A stretch of 64,000 bases of DNA. Source: Pseudomonas sp. ADAK13. GTDB lineage: Bacteria > Pseudomonadota > Gammaproteobacteria > Pseudomonadales > Pseudomonadaceae. The position numbers and the translations under genes were made by a program. The notes under the pieces are model-generated. The model was not told the origin of the DNA, did no database searches, and saw only the letters and a program-made list of their open reading frames with translations. Shown one piece after another: positions 19,242-28,428 of the stretch (its first letter is position 1; every line of letters begins with the position of its first letter). Where the stretch lies: assembly GCF_012935715.1 (NCBI RefSeq), contig NZ_CP052860.1, positions 620,001-684,000 of the forward strand. Reading direction: 5' to 3'.

Positions 19242-20135
19242 TCAGGTCTCGTCCGGCACATTGCCCATCTCCAGGGCCAGGTCCAGCCAGGCCCGTGCTG
19301 CCGGCGGCAAGTGCGCCTGTCGTCGCCAGGCCAGGGCGATGTGCCAATCGGTCTCGGGCTCGTCCAACTGAATCAGGGCAATGCCGGCGTGCAGGTGTTT
19401 GTAAGCCAGCATGCTCGGCAAAAACGCGACGCCCAGGCCTGCGGCAACCAGGTCGACGATAAAGTCGATCTGGGCGCTGCGGGCGGTGATACGCGGGACT
19501 ACGCCTCTGCGCTCGCAGGCGGTGAGAATAATCCGGTTAAGCGCAAACCCGGCTTCGAACAGTATGAATGGTGAGTCGGCGAGGTCGGAAAAGTCGACGC
19601 TTTTACACCCGGCCAATGGATGGTCGATCGGCATGACCACCATCAGCGGCTCGACGCGTACATCCTGATATTCAAATTCGCCGGCCACCGGCACCAGCAA
19701 GGCAGCCAGGTCCACCTCACCCGCCTCCAGGCATTCGCCCAGCTTCTTGCTGCCGTGCTCGATCAGCTCGATCTCGATCTCTGGATAACGCTGCCGGTAC
19801 AGGGCGAACATCGCCGCAAACAATACGCCACTGCCTACCGGCGGCAAACCGATGCGCAATACACCGCGCTTGAGCCCCAGCAAGTCATTGATCTCGGCCA
19901 CCAGGTCACTGCGCTCGGCCAGCAATACCAAGGCGCGACGGTAGGCAATTTCGCCGGCAGCCGTCAGCTCGCTCTTGTGGCCGATGCGATTGAACAGCGG
20001 CGTGCCCAATTCATCTTCCAGGGTCTTCACCGCCTTACTGACGGTAGACTGGGTGAGCGAAACAACCTCGGCGGCCTGTGAGAAGCTGCCCTGGCGTACC
20101 ACTTCGACAAAAGCCAGCAACGTGCGAAGGTTCAT
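19242..20135 (-). CDS. LysR-type regulator, divergent from L-lactate dehydrogenase
   Basis: A 297-aa LysR protein. The N-terminal HTH is MNLRTLLAFVEVVRQGSFSQAAE (about 1-60), followed by a substrate-binding domain. It is divergent from the lactate dehydrogenase gene with 107 bp between starts, the usual layout for a LysR gene and its target. P. aeruginosa has such a pair: LldS (LysR) beside lldA, with LldS responding to alpha-hydroxy acids. This gene is probably the counterpart. It converges on the HTH regulator at 18618 with 3 bp between stops. Confidence 0.88.
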   Translation of the reverse strand: MNLRTLLAFVEVVRQGSFSQAAEVVSLTQSTVSKAVKTLEDELGTPLFNRIGHKSELTAAGEIAYRRALVLLAERSDLVAEINDLLGLKRGVLRIGLPPVGSGVLFAAMFALYRQRYPEIEIELIEHGSKKLGECLEAGEVDLAALLVPVAGEFEYQDVRVEPLMVVMPIDHPLAGCKSVDFSDLADSPFILFEAGFALNRIILTACERRGVVPRITARSAQIDFIVDLVAAGLGVAFLPSMLAYKHLHAGIALIQLDEPETDWHIALAWRRQAHLPPAARAWLDLALEMGNVPDET

Positions 20136-20242
20136 GAGTATTCCATTTGCGACTTGATTCAAGTTGGAAAAGTTGTTTTTACCATGAAAGGCCTTTGTCT
20201 ATCCTCACCCCACCGTTTTCTTCACTCGGGGCATCACTGTTC

Positions 20243-21385
20243 ATGATCATTTCGTCCGCATCGGATTACCGCGAAGCCGCCCGCCGCAAACTGCCGCGTT
20301 TCCTGTTCGACTACATCGACGGCGGTGCCTACGCCGAACACACCCTGCGCGCCAACAGCTCGGACCTGTCGGATATCAGCCTGCGCCAGCGCATCCTGCG
20401 CAACGTCGAAAGCCTGAGCCTTGAAACCACCCTGTTCGACCAGCCGCTGGCGATGCCGGTGGTCCTCAGCCCGGTGGGACTGACCGGCATGTTTGCCCGG
20501 CGCGGTGAAGTCCAGGCGGCAAAGGCGGCAGCGAACAAGGGCATTCCGTTTTGCCTGTCGACCGTTTCTGTGTGCCCGATTGAAGAAGTGGCGTCCCAGA
20601 GCCCGCAGTCCATCTGGTTTCAACTGTATGTTTTGAAAGACCGCGGCTTCATGAAAAACGCCCTGGAGCGGGCCCAGGCTGCCGGCGTGAAGAACCTCGT
20701 GTTCACCGTCGACATGCCCACCCCCGGCGCGCGTTATCGCGACGCCCATTCGGGGATGTCCGGCGCCTACGGGCCGCAACGCCAAATCCTGCAGGCCATG
20801 ACCAAACCGGCCTGGGCCTTCGATGTTGGCCTGATGGGCCGCCCCCACGACCTGGGCAACATCTCCAAGTACTTGGGCAAGCCCACCCAGTTGAAGGACT
20901 ACATCGGCTGGCTGGCCAACAACTTCGACCCTTCCATCAGCTGGAAAGACCTGGAGTGGATTCGCGAGTTCTGGAAAGGCCCGATGATCATCAAAGGCAT
21001 CCTCGACCCGCAGGATGCCAAGGATGCGGTGAGCTTCGGAGCCGATGGCATCGTCGTCTCCAACCATGGCGGCCGGCAACTGGATGGCGTGCTGTCGACG
21101 GCCAAGGCGCTGGCACCTATCGCACAAGCCGTGGGCAGCGATCTGACGGTGTTGGTGGACTCCGGCGTACGCTCGGGGCTGGACGTGGTGCGCATGCTTG
21201 CCCTTGGGGCCAAAGGCGTGCTGCTGGGCCGTGCGCAGGCTTACGCGCTGGCCGCTGACGGGCAACGCGGGGTGGAGAACCTGCTGGATATCTTCGCCAA
21301 GGAAATGCGCGTGGCGATGACGCTGACCGGGGTGACGTCAATCGCGCAGATTGATGAATCGATCCTGGTGCGCAGCCACGGTTGA
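20243..21385 (+). CDS. lldD: L-lactate dehydrogenase (FMN, quinone-linked)
   Basis: It oxidises L-lactate to pyruvate at the inner membrane and passes electrons to quinone. The protein is 380 aa, the family length. Catalytic H275 lies in [10 protein letters not shown], and the FMN-binding [13 protein letters not shown] lies near residue 22. I chose the ATG at 20243 ([10 protein letters not shown], as in LldD) over an upstream frame. There is no lldP permease, lldE or GntR-type lldR nearby. With a LysR partner it looks more like P. aeruginosa lldA than the lldPDE operon gene. Confidence 0.93.
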   Translation: MIISSASDYREAARRKLPRFLFDYIDGGAYAEHTLRANSSDLSDISLRQRILRNVESLSLETTLFDQPLAMPVVLSPVGLTGMFARRGEVQAAKAAANKGIPFCLSTVSVCPIEEVASQSPQSIWFQLYVLKDRGFMKNALERAQAAGVKNLVFTVDMPTPGARYRDAHSGMSGAYGPQRQILQAMTKPAWAFDVGLMGRPHDLGNISKYLGKPTQLKDYIGWLANNFDPSISWKDLEWIREFWKGPMIIKGILDPQDAKDAVSFGADGIVVSNHGGRQLDGVLSTAKALAPIAQAVGSDLTVLVDSGVRSGLDVVRMLALGAKGVLLGRAQAYALAADGQRGVENLLDIFAKEMRVAMTLTGVTSIAQIDESILVRSHG

Positions 21386-21390
21386 TCAAT

Positions 21391-21424
21391 AGGAGGCCTC
21401 AAAATATCTCTTTTGAGGCCTCCT
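21391..21424 (+). terminator. Hairpin terminator after lldD
   Basis: AGGAGGCCTCAAAA (21391-21404) pairs perfectly with TTTTGAGGCCTCCT (21411-21424) over a 6-base loop, starting 5 bp after the lldD stop. The following sequence is AT-rich but not a pure T-run. Confidence 0.8.
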
Positions 21425-21550
21425 ACAGATATTTCTAAATGTTTCTTCATAAAGCCAAACCGTCATCAAACAGAAACATCCCGGGAATTAAATCGTCACG
21501 TCTTAGACAGGTGGACCCTTCCACTTACCCCCTTACTTTGAGGTGTCGTC

Positions 21551-22570
21551 GTGATGTTGCTGACCAAAAAGAGTCTGTCAGTGTTGTTCACTGCCCTGTG
21601 CCTGAGTGGTGTCGCTCACGCCACTGACGTCACAGGCGCAGGCTCCAGTTTCGTCTACCCGGTACTGTCCAAGTGGTCCCAGGAATACAGCAAAAGCGCC
21701 AGTGACCGGATCAACTACCAGTCCATCGGTTCCGGCGGCGGTATCGCCCAGATCAAGGCGGCAACCGTAGACTTCGGCGCCTCCGACGCGCCGTTGTCGG
21801 CGGATGAACTGAAGGCCGGCGGCCTGGGCCAATTCCCAAGCGTGATCGGCGGCATCGTGCCGGTGGTGAACGTTGAAGGCGTTGCGGCTGGCCAGTTGAA
21901 ACTCGATGGCGATGTTTTGGCGAAAATCTTCCTGGGCGACATCAAGGCCTGGAACGACCCGGCGATTGCCGCACTCAACCCTGGCCTGAAGCTGCCGGGC
22001 GCGAACATCACCGTGGTTCACCGCTCGGACGGCTCGGGCACCTCGTACAACTTCACCAACTACCTCGCCAAAGTCAGTGACAGCTGGAAGACCAAGATCG
22101 GTTTCGGCACCACCGTGCCGTGGCCAGTCGGTGTGGGCGGCAAGGGCAATGAAGGTGTTTCGGCCTACGTGAAGCAGATCAAGAACTCCATCGGCTTTGT
22201 TGAATACGCCTACGCCCTGCAGAACAAAATGACTTACGCCCAGTTGAAGAACGCGTCGGGCAAGTTTGTCGAGCCCAACGCCAAGGCCTTCCAGGCGGCT
22301 GCGGATACCGCCGACTGGGCCGACGCCAAAGACTTCAACCTGATCATGACCAACGCCCCGGGCGAGAACGCGTGGCCGATCACGGCGACCACCTGGATCA
22401 TCATGTACAAGCAGCCGAAAAACGCCGAGCAAAGCCAGGCCGCTTTCAACTTCTTCAAATGGTCGCTGGAAAAAGGTCAGCAGCAGGCTGCGGCATTGGA
22501 CTACGTAGCGCTGCCTGATTCCCTCGTGACCCGGATCGAAGGTTACTGGAAGTCTGACTTCGCCCACTGA
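21551..22570 (+). CDS. pstS: Phosphate-binding periplasmic protein
   Basis: The substrate-binding protein of the high-affinity phosphate ABC importer. About 339 aa with a signal peptide ending SGVAHA. Phosphate-site segments are TGAGSSFVYP, SIGSGGGIAQ and HRSDGSGT. The start could be the GTG at 21551 or the ATG at 21554; AGGTG at 21541 serves either. It is the first gene of pstSCAB. Pho control is likely by family knowledge, but I could not find a good Pho box upstream. Confidence 0.94.
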   Translation: MMLLTKKSLSVLFTALCLSGVAHATDVTGAGSSFVYPVLSKWSQEYSKSASDRINYQSIGSGGGIAQIKAATVDFGASDAPLSADELKAGGLGQFPSVIGGIVPVVNVEGVAAGQLKLDGDVLAKIFLGDIKAWNDPAIAALNPGLKLPGANITVVHRSDGSGTSYNFTNYLAKVSDSWKTKIGFGTTVPWPVGVGGKGNEGVSAYVKQIKNSIGFVEYAYALQNKMTYAQLKNASGKFVEPNAKAFQAAADTADWADAKDFNLIMTNAPGENAWPITATTWIIMYKQPKNAEQSQAAFNFFKWSLEKGQQQAAALDYVALPDSLVTRIEGYWKSDFAH

Positions 22571-22622
22571 TCCGCCCTCCCATAGTCCCCTTGCCCGAGC
22601 CACTACGTGTTTGAGCAAGGGG

Positions 22623-23633
22623 ATGAGCACATCTGATATGAACGAAACTGTCCAACCCCTGGCCATGACGACTCACGCGAGCGATGTATCGGGTGACAGC
22701 CGTGCCGCCCGCGATCAACGCAACGACCTGTGGTTCAAACGCTCAATGTTCGGCGCCGCCATGCTCGTCTTGCTGTTGCTGGCCAGCATTGCCGCCTCGA
22801 CATTGTGGGGCGGTGGCCTGGCCTTCAAGACCTTCGGTTTCGGCTTTATCACCAGCACCGAGTGGGATGCGGTCAACAACCACTTTGGCGCCCTGGTGCC
22901 GATTTACGGCACGCTGGTCACCTCCTTCCTCGCGTTGCTGATTGCGGTGCCCGTGAGTTTTGGCATCGCGATTTTCCTGACCGAAGTGGCGCCGCCCTGG
23001 CTGAGAATGCCGGTGGCCTCTGCCGTTGAATTGCTCGCGGGCATCCCCTCGATCATCTATGGCATGTGGGGATTGTTTGTTTTCGGGCCCTTTATGGCCG
23101 AACACTTGTCGCCCTGGATCAACGATTACCTGGGTGCACTGCCGTTTATTGGCTCGCTGTTCCAGGGGCCGCCGCTGGGCATCGGGATGCTGACCGCCGG
23201 CATCGTACTGGCGATCATGATTACGCCGTTCATTACCTCGGTAATGCATGAAGTTTTTCGCAGCGTGCCGACTCAGTTGAAAGAGTCGGCCTACGCATTG
23301 GGGAGTACGACGTGGGAAGTGGTGTGGGACATCGTCCTGCCCTACACCCGCTCGGCAGTGGTCGGCGGGGTGTTCCTCGGCCTCGGTCGCGCCCTGGGGG
23401 AAACCATGGCGGTCACGTTCGTACTGGGTAACGCCCAACAGTTCTCCGCCTCGTTGCTGATGCCCAGCAGCTCGATTGCTTCCGTCATCGCCAACGAATT
23501 CAGCGAGGCCTATACCGACCTGCACCGTTCGGCGCTGATTGCACTGGGCTTCCTGCTGTTCATCGTGACCTTTGTGGTGCTGGCACTGGCGCGGCTGATG
23601 CTGATGCGCCTGTCCCGCAAGGAGGGCCTATGA
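22623..23633 (+). CDS. pstC: Phosphate ABC transporter permease PstC
   Basis: An inner-membrane permease subunit, about 336 aa with a cytoplasmic N-terminal tail (about 40 residues) and six predicted membrane segments. The EAA-type coupling loop is LKESAYALGSTTWEVVWDIVLP. Possible starts are the ATG at 22623 and an ATG at 22638 (MNETVQPL); ribosome-site spacing does not settle it. The gene overlaps pstA by 4 bp (ATGA), so translation is coupled. Confidence 0.93.
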   Translation: MSTSDMNETVQPLAMTTHASDVSGDSRAARDQRNDLWFKRSMFGAAMLVLLLLASIAASTLWGGGLAFKTFGFGFITSTEWDAVNNHFGALVPIYGTLVTSFLALLIAVPVSFGIAIFLTEVAPPWLRMPVASAVELLAGIPSIIYGMWGLFVFGPFMAEHLSPWINDYLGALPFIGSLFQGPPLGIGMLTAGIVLAIMITPFITSVMHEVFRSVPTQLKESAYALGSTTWEVVWDIVLPYTRSAVVGGVFLGLGRALGETMAVTFVLGNAQQFSASLLMPSSSIASVIANEFSEAYTDLHRSALIALGFLLFIVTFVVLALARLMLMRLSRKEGL

Positions 23634-24502
23634 ACAGCAACGAACGCCTGTACCGCAAGCGTGCCTTCAAGAACCGCGTGGCCATGCTGCTGAGCTGTGG
23701 CGCGACAGCCTTTGGCCTGCTTTGGCTCGCCTGGATCCTGCTGACCACCATCATCAACGGCTTTCAGGCGCTCAACCTGCGCCTGTTTACCGAGATGACA
23801 CCGCCCCCCGGAACAGACGGCGGGCTGGCCAACGCCTTTTATGGCAGCGCGCTGATGTCGGGGATTGCCCTGCTGATCGGCACACCCATCGGGCTGATGG
23901 CGGGCATCTGGCTGGCGGAATTCGCACGCCACTCGCGCCTGGGGACTACGGTTCGTTTCATCAACGACATTCTGTTGTCCGCACCTTCCATCGTCCTGGG
24001 GTTGTTCATCTACACCGGCGTGATCCTGCCACTGAACCTGCTGACCAATCACCAGGTGGGCTTTTCCGCGATTGCCGGTGCGTTGGCATTGGCCCTGCTG
24101 GTGATTCCGGTGGTGGTGAGGACGACGGACGAAATGCTTCAGCTGCAACCTTCCACCATGCGCGAGGCCGCCCTGGCCCTGGGCGTACCGCAGTGGAAGC
24201 TGACGTTGCAGATTGTATTGAGAGCGGCGAAGGCCGGGGTGGTGACCGGCATCCTGCTGGCGCTGGCCCGGATTACCGGGGAAACCGCCCCGCTGCTGTT
24301 CACCGCCTTCGGCAACCAGTTCTGGAGCAGCAACCTGCTCAAGCCGATTGCCAGCGTGCCGGTGGTAATTTTCCAGTACGCCATGAGCCCCTTCGATGAC
24401 TGGCACGCCCTGGCCTGGGCGGGCGCGCTGGTACTGACGATGTTCGTACTGGTGCTGAGCTTGCTGTCTCGCCTGATTCTTTTGCGCAATAGGTCCCACT
24501 GA
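23630..24502 (+). CDS. pstA: Phosphate ABC transporter permease PstA
   Basis: The second inner-membrane permease subunit, 290 aa with six hydrophobic segments. The coupling loop is [26 protein letters not shown] lies just before the ATG. The start overlaps pstC by 4 bp, and the stop shares one base with the pstB start, so the three genes are translationally coupled. Confidence 0.95.
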   Translation: MNSNERLYRKRAFKNRVAMLLSCGATAFGLLWLAWILLTTIINGFQALNLRLFTEMTPPPGTDGGLANAFYGSALMSGIALLIGTPIGLMAGIWLAEFARHSRLGTTVRFINDILLSAPSIVLGLFIYTGVILPLNLLTNHQVGFSAIAGALALALLVIPVVVRTTDEMLQLQPSTMREAALALGVPQWKLTLQIVLRAAKAGVVTGILLALARITGETAPLLFTAFGNQFWSSNLLKPIASVPVVIFQYAMSPFDDWHALAWAGALVLTMFVLVLSLLSRLILLRNRSH

Positions 24503-25281
24503 TGCAATCGACCCGCCTTGATCCTGAAAAAACCAAAATCCGTGTCCGTGGGTTGGAGTTTTTCTACAACAACCAACGCTCACTGAAATCCATCGACATC
24601 GATATTCCGGAAAAACGCATCACCGCGATCATCGGCCCCTCGGGCTGCGGAAAGTCGACCTTGCTGCGTGTGTTCAACCGCATCTACTCGATGTACCCGA
24701 AGCAGGAAGCGCGCGGTGAGGTGCTGCTGAACGGCGAAAACATCCTCGCCCCGGGCTACTCGATGAACCGCCTGCGCAGCCACGTCGGAATGGTCTTCCA
24801 AAAGCCCGTGCCTTTTCCGATGTCGATCTACGACAACATCGCTTATGCCGTACGCCACCATGAAAAACTGACACGCCGGGAAATGGATGACCGTGTCGAG
24901 CAGGCCCTGCGCGGTGGCGCCCTTTGGGACGAGGTGAAAGACAAACTCAAGCAAAGCGCCCAGAGCCTGTCAGGCGGGCAGCAACAGCGCCTGTGCATCG
25001 CACGCACCATTGCACTGCGACCGCAGGTATTGCTGCTGGATGAGCCGACCTCGGCGCTCGATCCGATTTCCACCGGGCGCATCGAGCAATTGATCACTGA
25101 GCTGAAAGAGCACTACACAGTGATCATCGTGACCCACAACATGCAGCAGGCCGCCCGCGTGTCGGACAGCACGGCGTTCATGTTCATGGGCGAACTGATT
25201 GAGCATGGCAAGACGGACCAGATCTTTACTACGCCGAAGATGAAGCAGACCGAGGACTATATAACCGGGCGCTTTGGCTAG
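24502..25281 (+). CDS. pstB: Phosphate ABC transporter ATPase PstB
   Basis: The ATP-hydrolysing subunit of the phosphate importer, 259 aa. Walker [10 protein letters not shown] is at residues 45-53, the signature [14 protein letters not shown] lies mid-protein, and Walker B is [12 protein letters not shown]. It is the last gene of the operon and is followed by a strong terminator. The usual next gene, phoU, is absent. Confidence 0.96.
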   Translation: MQSTRLDPEKTKIRVRGLEFFYNNQRSLKSIDIDIPEKRITAIIGPSGCGKSTLLRVFNRIYSMYPKQEARGEVLLNGENILAPGYSMNRLRSHVGMVFQKPVPFPMSIYDNIAYAVRHHEKLTRREMDDRVEQALRGGALWDEVKDKLKQSAQSLSGGQQQRLCIARTIALRPQVLLLDEPTSALDPISTGRIEQLITELKEHYTVIIVTHNMQQAARVSDSTAFMFMGELIEHGKTDQIFTTPKMKQTEDYITGRFG

Positions 25282-25290
25282 ATTTAACAA

Positions 25291-25329
25291 AAAGGCCGAT
25301 CACTCTCTGCCCGAGAGTGATCGGCCTTT
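25291..25329. terminator. Terminator of the pst operon
   Basis: AAAGGCCGATCACTCTC (25291-25307) pairs perfectly with GAGAGTGATCGGCCTTT (25313-25329) over a 5-base loop. A run of A precedes it and T ends it. It ends pstB and could also stop read-through from the minus-strand tRNA gene. Confidence 0.92.
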
Positions 25330-25398
25330 CGCTGGGCAAAAAAAAACCCGGAAATCCTCACTTGCGTGGGCCTTCCGGATTTTCTAAACCGCCAAAAA

Positions 25399-25474
25399 TG
25401 GTGGGTCGTGTGGGATTCGAACCTACGACCAATTGGTTAAAAGCCAACTGCTCTACCAACTGAGCTAACGACCC
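25399..25474 (-). tRNA. tRNA-Lys (TTT anticodon)
   Basis: The minus strand reads GGGTCGTTAGCTCAGTTGGT at its 5' end, has the anticodon loop CTTTTAA (anticodon TTT), the T-loop GGTTCGAATCC and an encoded CCA. The acceptor stem GGGTCGT/ACGACCC is complete. It is 76 nt with CCA. It sits just downstream of queC, as in P. aeruginosa. Confidence 0.96.
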
Positions 25475-25491
25475 GCTGTGTGGTGGCGCGT

Positions 25492-25519
25492 ATAATACTG
25501 ATTTCTAAGGATTATTCAA
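25492..25519 (-). promoter_or_regulatory. Sigma70 promoter of tRNA-Lys
   Basis: On the minus strand TTGAAT (25519-25514) and TATTAT (25497-25492) are 16 bp apart, close to the -35/-10 consensus. The start point would be about 10 bp before the tRNA. Confidence 0.55.
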
Positions 25520-25537
25520 CACCTTATTTGAAATAAA

Positions 25538-26215
25538 TCAGAAATAACGCGTTGGGTCAGCAATTCCGGCCGCCTGGAAGCCTTCAGCACGCAGTCGGCA
25601 GCTGTCGCATTTCCCACAAGCGCGGCCGTCATTGTCCGCCTGATAGCAGGAAACAGTAAGCGAGTAATCAACGCCAAGTCCTACGCCAGTCTTCACGATA
25701 TCGGCCTTGCTGCGGTTCTGCAGCGGCGCCAGGATACGAAAGCCCTGCCCCTCTACGCCGGCCCTGGTCGCCAGGTTGGCCATGCGTTCGAACGACTCGA
25801 CGTACTCGGGACGGCAGTCCGGGTAACCGGCATAGTCCAGGGCATTGACGCCGATGAAGATGTCGCGGGCACTGAGCACTTCGGCCCAGCCGAGGGCCAG
25901 GGACAGGAACACGGTGTTGCGCGCCGGCACGTACGTCACCGGGATGCCTTCGCTGGGGCCTTGCGGTACATCAATGGAGCTGTCGGTCAACGCCGAGCCG
26001 CCAATGCCGTCGAGGTTCAGGCCAATCACCTTGTGCTCCACCACGCCCAGGTCACGGGCGACGCGGGCGGCGGCGTCGAGTTCGGCACGGTGGCGCTGGC
26101 CATAGTCGAAGCTCATGGTGTAGCAGCTGTAGCCTTCAGCACGGGCCATGGCGACCACGGTGGCGGAGTCGAGGCCGCCGGACAGCAGGATGACCGCACG
26201 CTTTTGATCAGTCAT
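25538..26215 (-). CDS. queC: 7-cyano-7-deazaguanine synthase
   Basis: It makes preQ0 from 7-carboxy-7-deazaguanine using ATP and ammonia, for queuosine in tRNA. The protein is 225 aa. The PP-loop SGGLDS is at residues 12-17, and the zinc-binding Cys set is in [17 protein letters not shown] near the C-terminus. It starts one base after the queE stop, so the pair is probably one transcript. Confidence 0.96.
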   Translation of the reverse strand: MTDQKRAVILLSGGLDSATVVAMARAEGYSCYTMSFDYGQRHRAELDAAARVARDLGVVEHKVIGLNLDGIGGSALTDSSIDVPQGPSEGIPVTYVPARNTVFLSLALGWAEVLSARDIFIGVNALDYAGYPDCRPEYVESFERMANLATRAGVEGQGFRILAPLQNRSKADIVKTGVGLGVDYSLTVSCYQADNDGRACGKCDSCRLRAEGFQAAGIADPTRYF

Positions 26216-26216
26216 G

Positions 26217-26864
26217 TCAGCGCCCCGGCTCGTCGTTCCACAAGTACTTGTGCAGTTGCAGCTGCAGGCGCACCGGCAGATTGTCCGCGACGACCCAGTC
26301 GGCCAGGTGGCGGGCGTTCAGGTCATGGTGGCTTGGGGAAAACAGCACCTCGCCGGCGCGTCGGTCCAGGCCATACTGGATCAGCTTGGAGGTCGCCCAG
26401 TCGTAGTCTTCACGGGAACAGATGACGAACTTGACCTGATCGTTGGCCGTCAGCAGTTCAATGTTCTCGTAGCGGTTGCGGTGTGCTTCCTTGGAACCCG
26501 GGGTCTTCAGGTCGACGACCCGGCTGACGCGAGGGTCGACCGCAGCAATATCCAGGGCGCCGCTGGTTTCCAGGGACACCTCATAACCGGCATCACACAA
26601 CTGCTTGAGCAAGGGAATGGCGTTAGGTTGCGCCAGTGGCTCGCCACCAGTGACGCAGACATAACGCGGCCGGTAACCGGCTACTTGCTCGAGAATGTCT
26701 TCAAGGGTACGCACGGTGCCGCCGCTGAAGGCGTAGGCGCTGTCGCAGTACTGGCAACGCAGCGGGCAACCGGTGAGGCGCACAAATACAGTGGGCAGCC
26801 CAGCAGTGCGCGTTTCACCCTGCAACGAGTAAAAAACTTCGGTGATACGTAATGTGTCTTGCAT
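26217..26864 (-). CDS. queE: 7-carboxy-7-deazaguanine synthase
   Basis: A radical SAM enzyme that contracts 6-carboxytetrahydropterin to carboxy-deazaguanine in queuosine synthesis. The protein is 215 aa from the ATG at 26864 ([11 protein letters not shown]); a GTG at 26873 is an alternative. The cluster motif C33-x3-C37-x2-C40 is in GCPLRCQYC. It pairs with queC directly downstream, the order known from P. aeruginosa PA0975-PA0976. Confidence 0.95.
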   Translation of the reverse strand: MQDTLRITEVFYSLQGETRTAGLPTVFVRLTGCPLRCQYCDSAYAFSGGTVRTLEDILEQVAGYRPRYVCVTGGEPLAQPNAIPLLKQLCDAGYEVSLETSGALDIAAVDPRVSRVVDLKTPGSKEAHRNRYENIELLTANDQVKFVICSREDYDWATSKLIQYGLDRRAGEVLFSPSHHDLNARHLADWVVADNLPVRLQLQLHKYLWNDEPGR

Positions 26865-26984
26865 AGTCGCCACGGGCGTAACAGCTAAACAGGCTGTCCG
26901 CCTCCGTCAGGCACTTCAAGGAGTTCCGCCAACGCGTAAACCCCAAAAAGCGTGTTTCATAAAAGGGCGTGGATTCTAACGAAA

Positions 26985-27007
26985 AAACCCGCGCAGGGCG
27001 CGGGTTT
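26985..27007 (-). terminator. Terminator of the tol-pal operon
   Basis: AAACCCGCGC (26985-26994) pairs with GCGCGGGTTT (26998-27007). On the minus strand the stem is followed by TTTTTT. It lies 23 bp past the cpoB stop. Confidence 0.9.
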
Positions 27008-27029
27008 CTTCTAAACGGGTTGCAACCGC

Positions 27030-27866
27030 TTACATGCGTTGCAGGTCCCGTTGGGCCAACTGCGCAGCGGAGGTACCCGGATACTGGGCCACCACCTGCT
27101 GCAGAATGCCTTTGACCTTGTCGGTATGACCCAGGCGGCGTTCTACGTCAGCGAGCTTGTACAGCGAATCCGGCACCTTGGCGTGCTTGGGGTACAGTTG
27201 GCTGACCTTGGCAAAGGCCTGACCTGCACCTTGCAGGTCGCCCTTGGCCAGGTTCACCTCACCCAACCAGTACTGGGCGTTGCCCGCGTACTGGCTGTTC
27301 GGGTATTTGCGCAGGAATGCGGTAAAAGCCTGGCTGGCTTTATCGAAATCCTTGGCTTTGATCAGGTCGAAAGCTGCGTCGTAATACAGCTTTTCCTTCG
27401 CCGGATCACCCGGTTCGCTGCTCGCGGCAGGGGCTTGGCTGGCAGCCGCGGCCCCTGCTGCTGCACCACCGGCGGCGGCACTGGGCGCGCCACCGGCAGA
27501 AGAATTATCAGGAGTGGCGGCAGGTGTAACGCCGGCTCCAATGCGTCGATCAAGATCCTGGTATCGCTCCAGGCCTTCTTGCTTCAGCTGGTTCACTTGA
27601 TTCTGCAGAACTTCAATCGTGCCTTGTTGCTGCGACAATTGATCCTGCATGCGTTGCAGCTGATTGAACAGCTCGCCCTGTGCCGAAGGCGCGGCCGTAG
27701 CCGCGCCCCCGGCATAGGCGCCGTTCGTGCCATAACCCGCTGGCGGATAGCTGCTCCCGCTATTGTTATAGCCAGAGTTGCTATCTTCCACAGGAACCGC
27801 AGCCCACACCGCAAGCGGTGCCAGGCTGAGAGCCAATACAGTTAGAGCACGACGGCACGTTCGCAT
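27030..27866 (-). CDS. cpoB: Cell division coordinator CpoB (YbgF)
   Basis: A periplasmic TolA partner that links Tol-Pal with peptidoglycan synthesis at division. The protein is 278 aa. It has a signal peptide (cut after AVWA), an N-terminal coiled coil (QLQRMQDQLSQQQGTIEVLQ, about 68-110), an Ala/Pro/Gly-rich linker (about 113-155), and TPR repeats to the end (YYDAAFDLIKAKDFDKASQAF onward). It is 6 bp after pal in the tol-pal operon. Confidence 0.93.
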   Translation of the reverse strand: MRTCRRALTVLALSLAPLAVWAAVPVEDSNSGYNNSGSSYPPAGYGTNGAYAGGAATAAPSAQGELFNQLQRMQDQLSQQQGTIEVLQNQVNQLKQEGLERYQDLDRRIGAGVTPAATPDNSSAGGAPSAAAGGAAAGAAAASQAPAASSEPGDPAKEKLYYDAAFDLIKAKDFDKASQAFTAFLRKYPNSQYAGNAQYWLGEVNLAKGDLQGAGQAFAKVSQLYPKHAKVPDSLYKLADVERRLGHTDKVKGILQQVVAQYPGTSAAQLAQRDLQRM

Positions 27867-27872
27867 GACGAA

Positions 27873-28373
27873 TTACTTACGCAGTTCGACGCGACGGTTT
27901 TGAGCCCAGGACTGCTCGTCGTGGCCAGTAGCAACTGGACGCTCTTTACCGTAGGAAACGAGTTCCAGTTGGCCTGGAGCAACACCTTGCAGTACCAGGT
28001 AGCGCTGAACGGCTTTCGCACGACGCTCGCCCAGTGCCATGTTGTACTCACGAGTACCACGTTCGTCGGTGTTACCTTCCAGAACAACGCGAGCGCCGTT
28101 AGCTTTCAGGTCCTTCGCGTGAACGTCCAGAGCGCGCATGGCTTCTGGCTTCAGGTCCGAACTGTCGTATTCGAAGTAGAAAGTGGTGATAGCGCGCAGA
28201 GCAGCTTCTTCGCTCAGGGAGCCGTCAACTGCACCAGTGTTAGCGCCGTAACCAGCGTTTGGATCAACAGCTGCGCCTTCACCGGCATTGTCGCCGCCTT
28301 TAGACGAGCAACCAACGGCTACGGACAGAGCCAGAGCCAGAGCAGCAAACTTACCAAACTTCAGCATTTCCAT
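27873..28373 (-). CDS. pal: Peptidoglycan-associated lipoprotein Pal (OprL)
   Basis: An outer-membrane lipoprotein that binds peptidoglycan and TolB, 166 aa. The lipobox ends at Cys22 (SVAVGC). The OmpA-like domain carries the peptidoglycan-binding segment [25 protein letters not shown] lies 8 bp before the ATG; a second Met at residue 3 is possible. It is known as OprL in P. aeruginosa. Confidence 0.96.
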   Translation of the reverse strand: MEMLKFGKFAALALALSVAVGCSSKGGDNAGEGAAVDPNAGYGANTGAVDGSLSEEAALRAITTFYFEYDSSDLKPEAMRALDVHAKDLKANGARVVLEGNTDERGTREYNMALGERRAKAVQRYLVLQGVAPGQLELVSYGKERPVATGHDEQSWAQNRRVELRK

Positions 28374-28428
28374 CGTGAAACTCCTAATGAACCCCAGTGT
28401 GTTAAGTACTTCTTTTTGTAGCGCCGCG

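Noticed and set aside
21460..21482. A Pho box before pstS (CCGTCATCAAACAGAAAC)
   Set aside because: The first half resembles CTGTCAT but the second half, 11 bp on, matches at only about three of seven positions.
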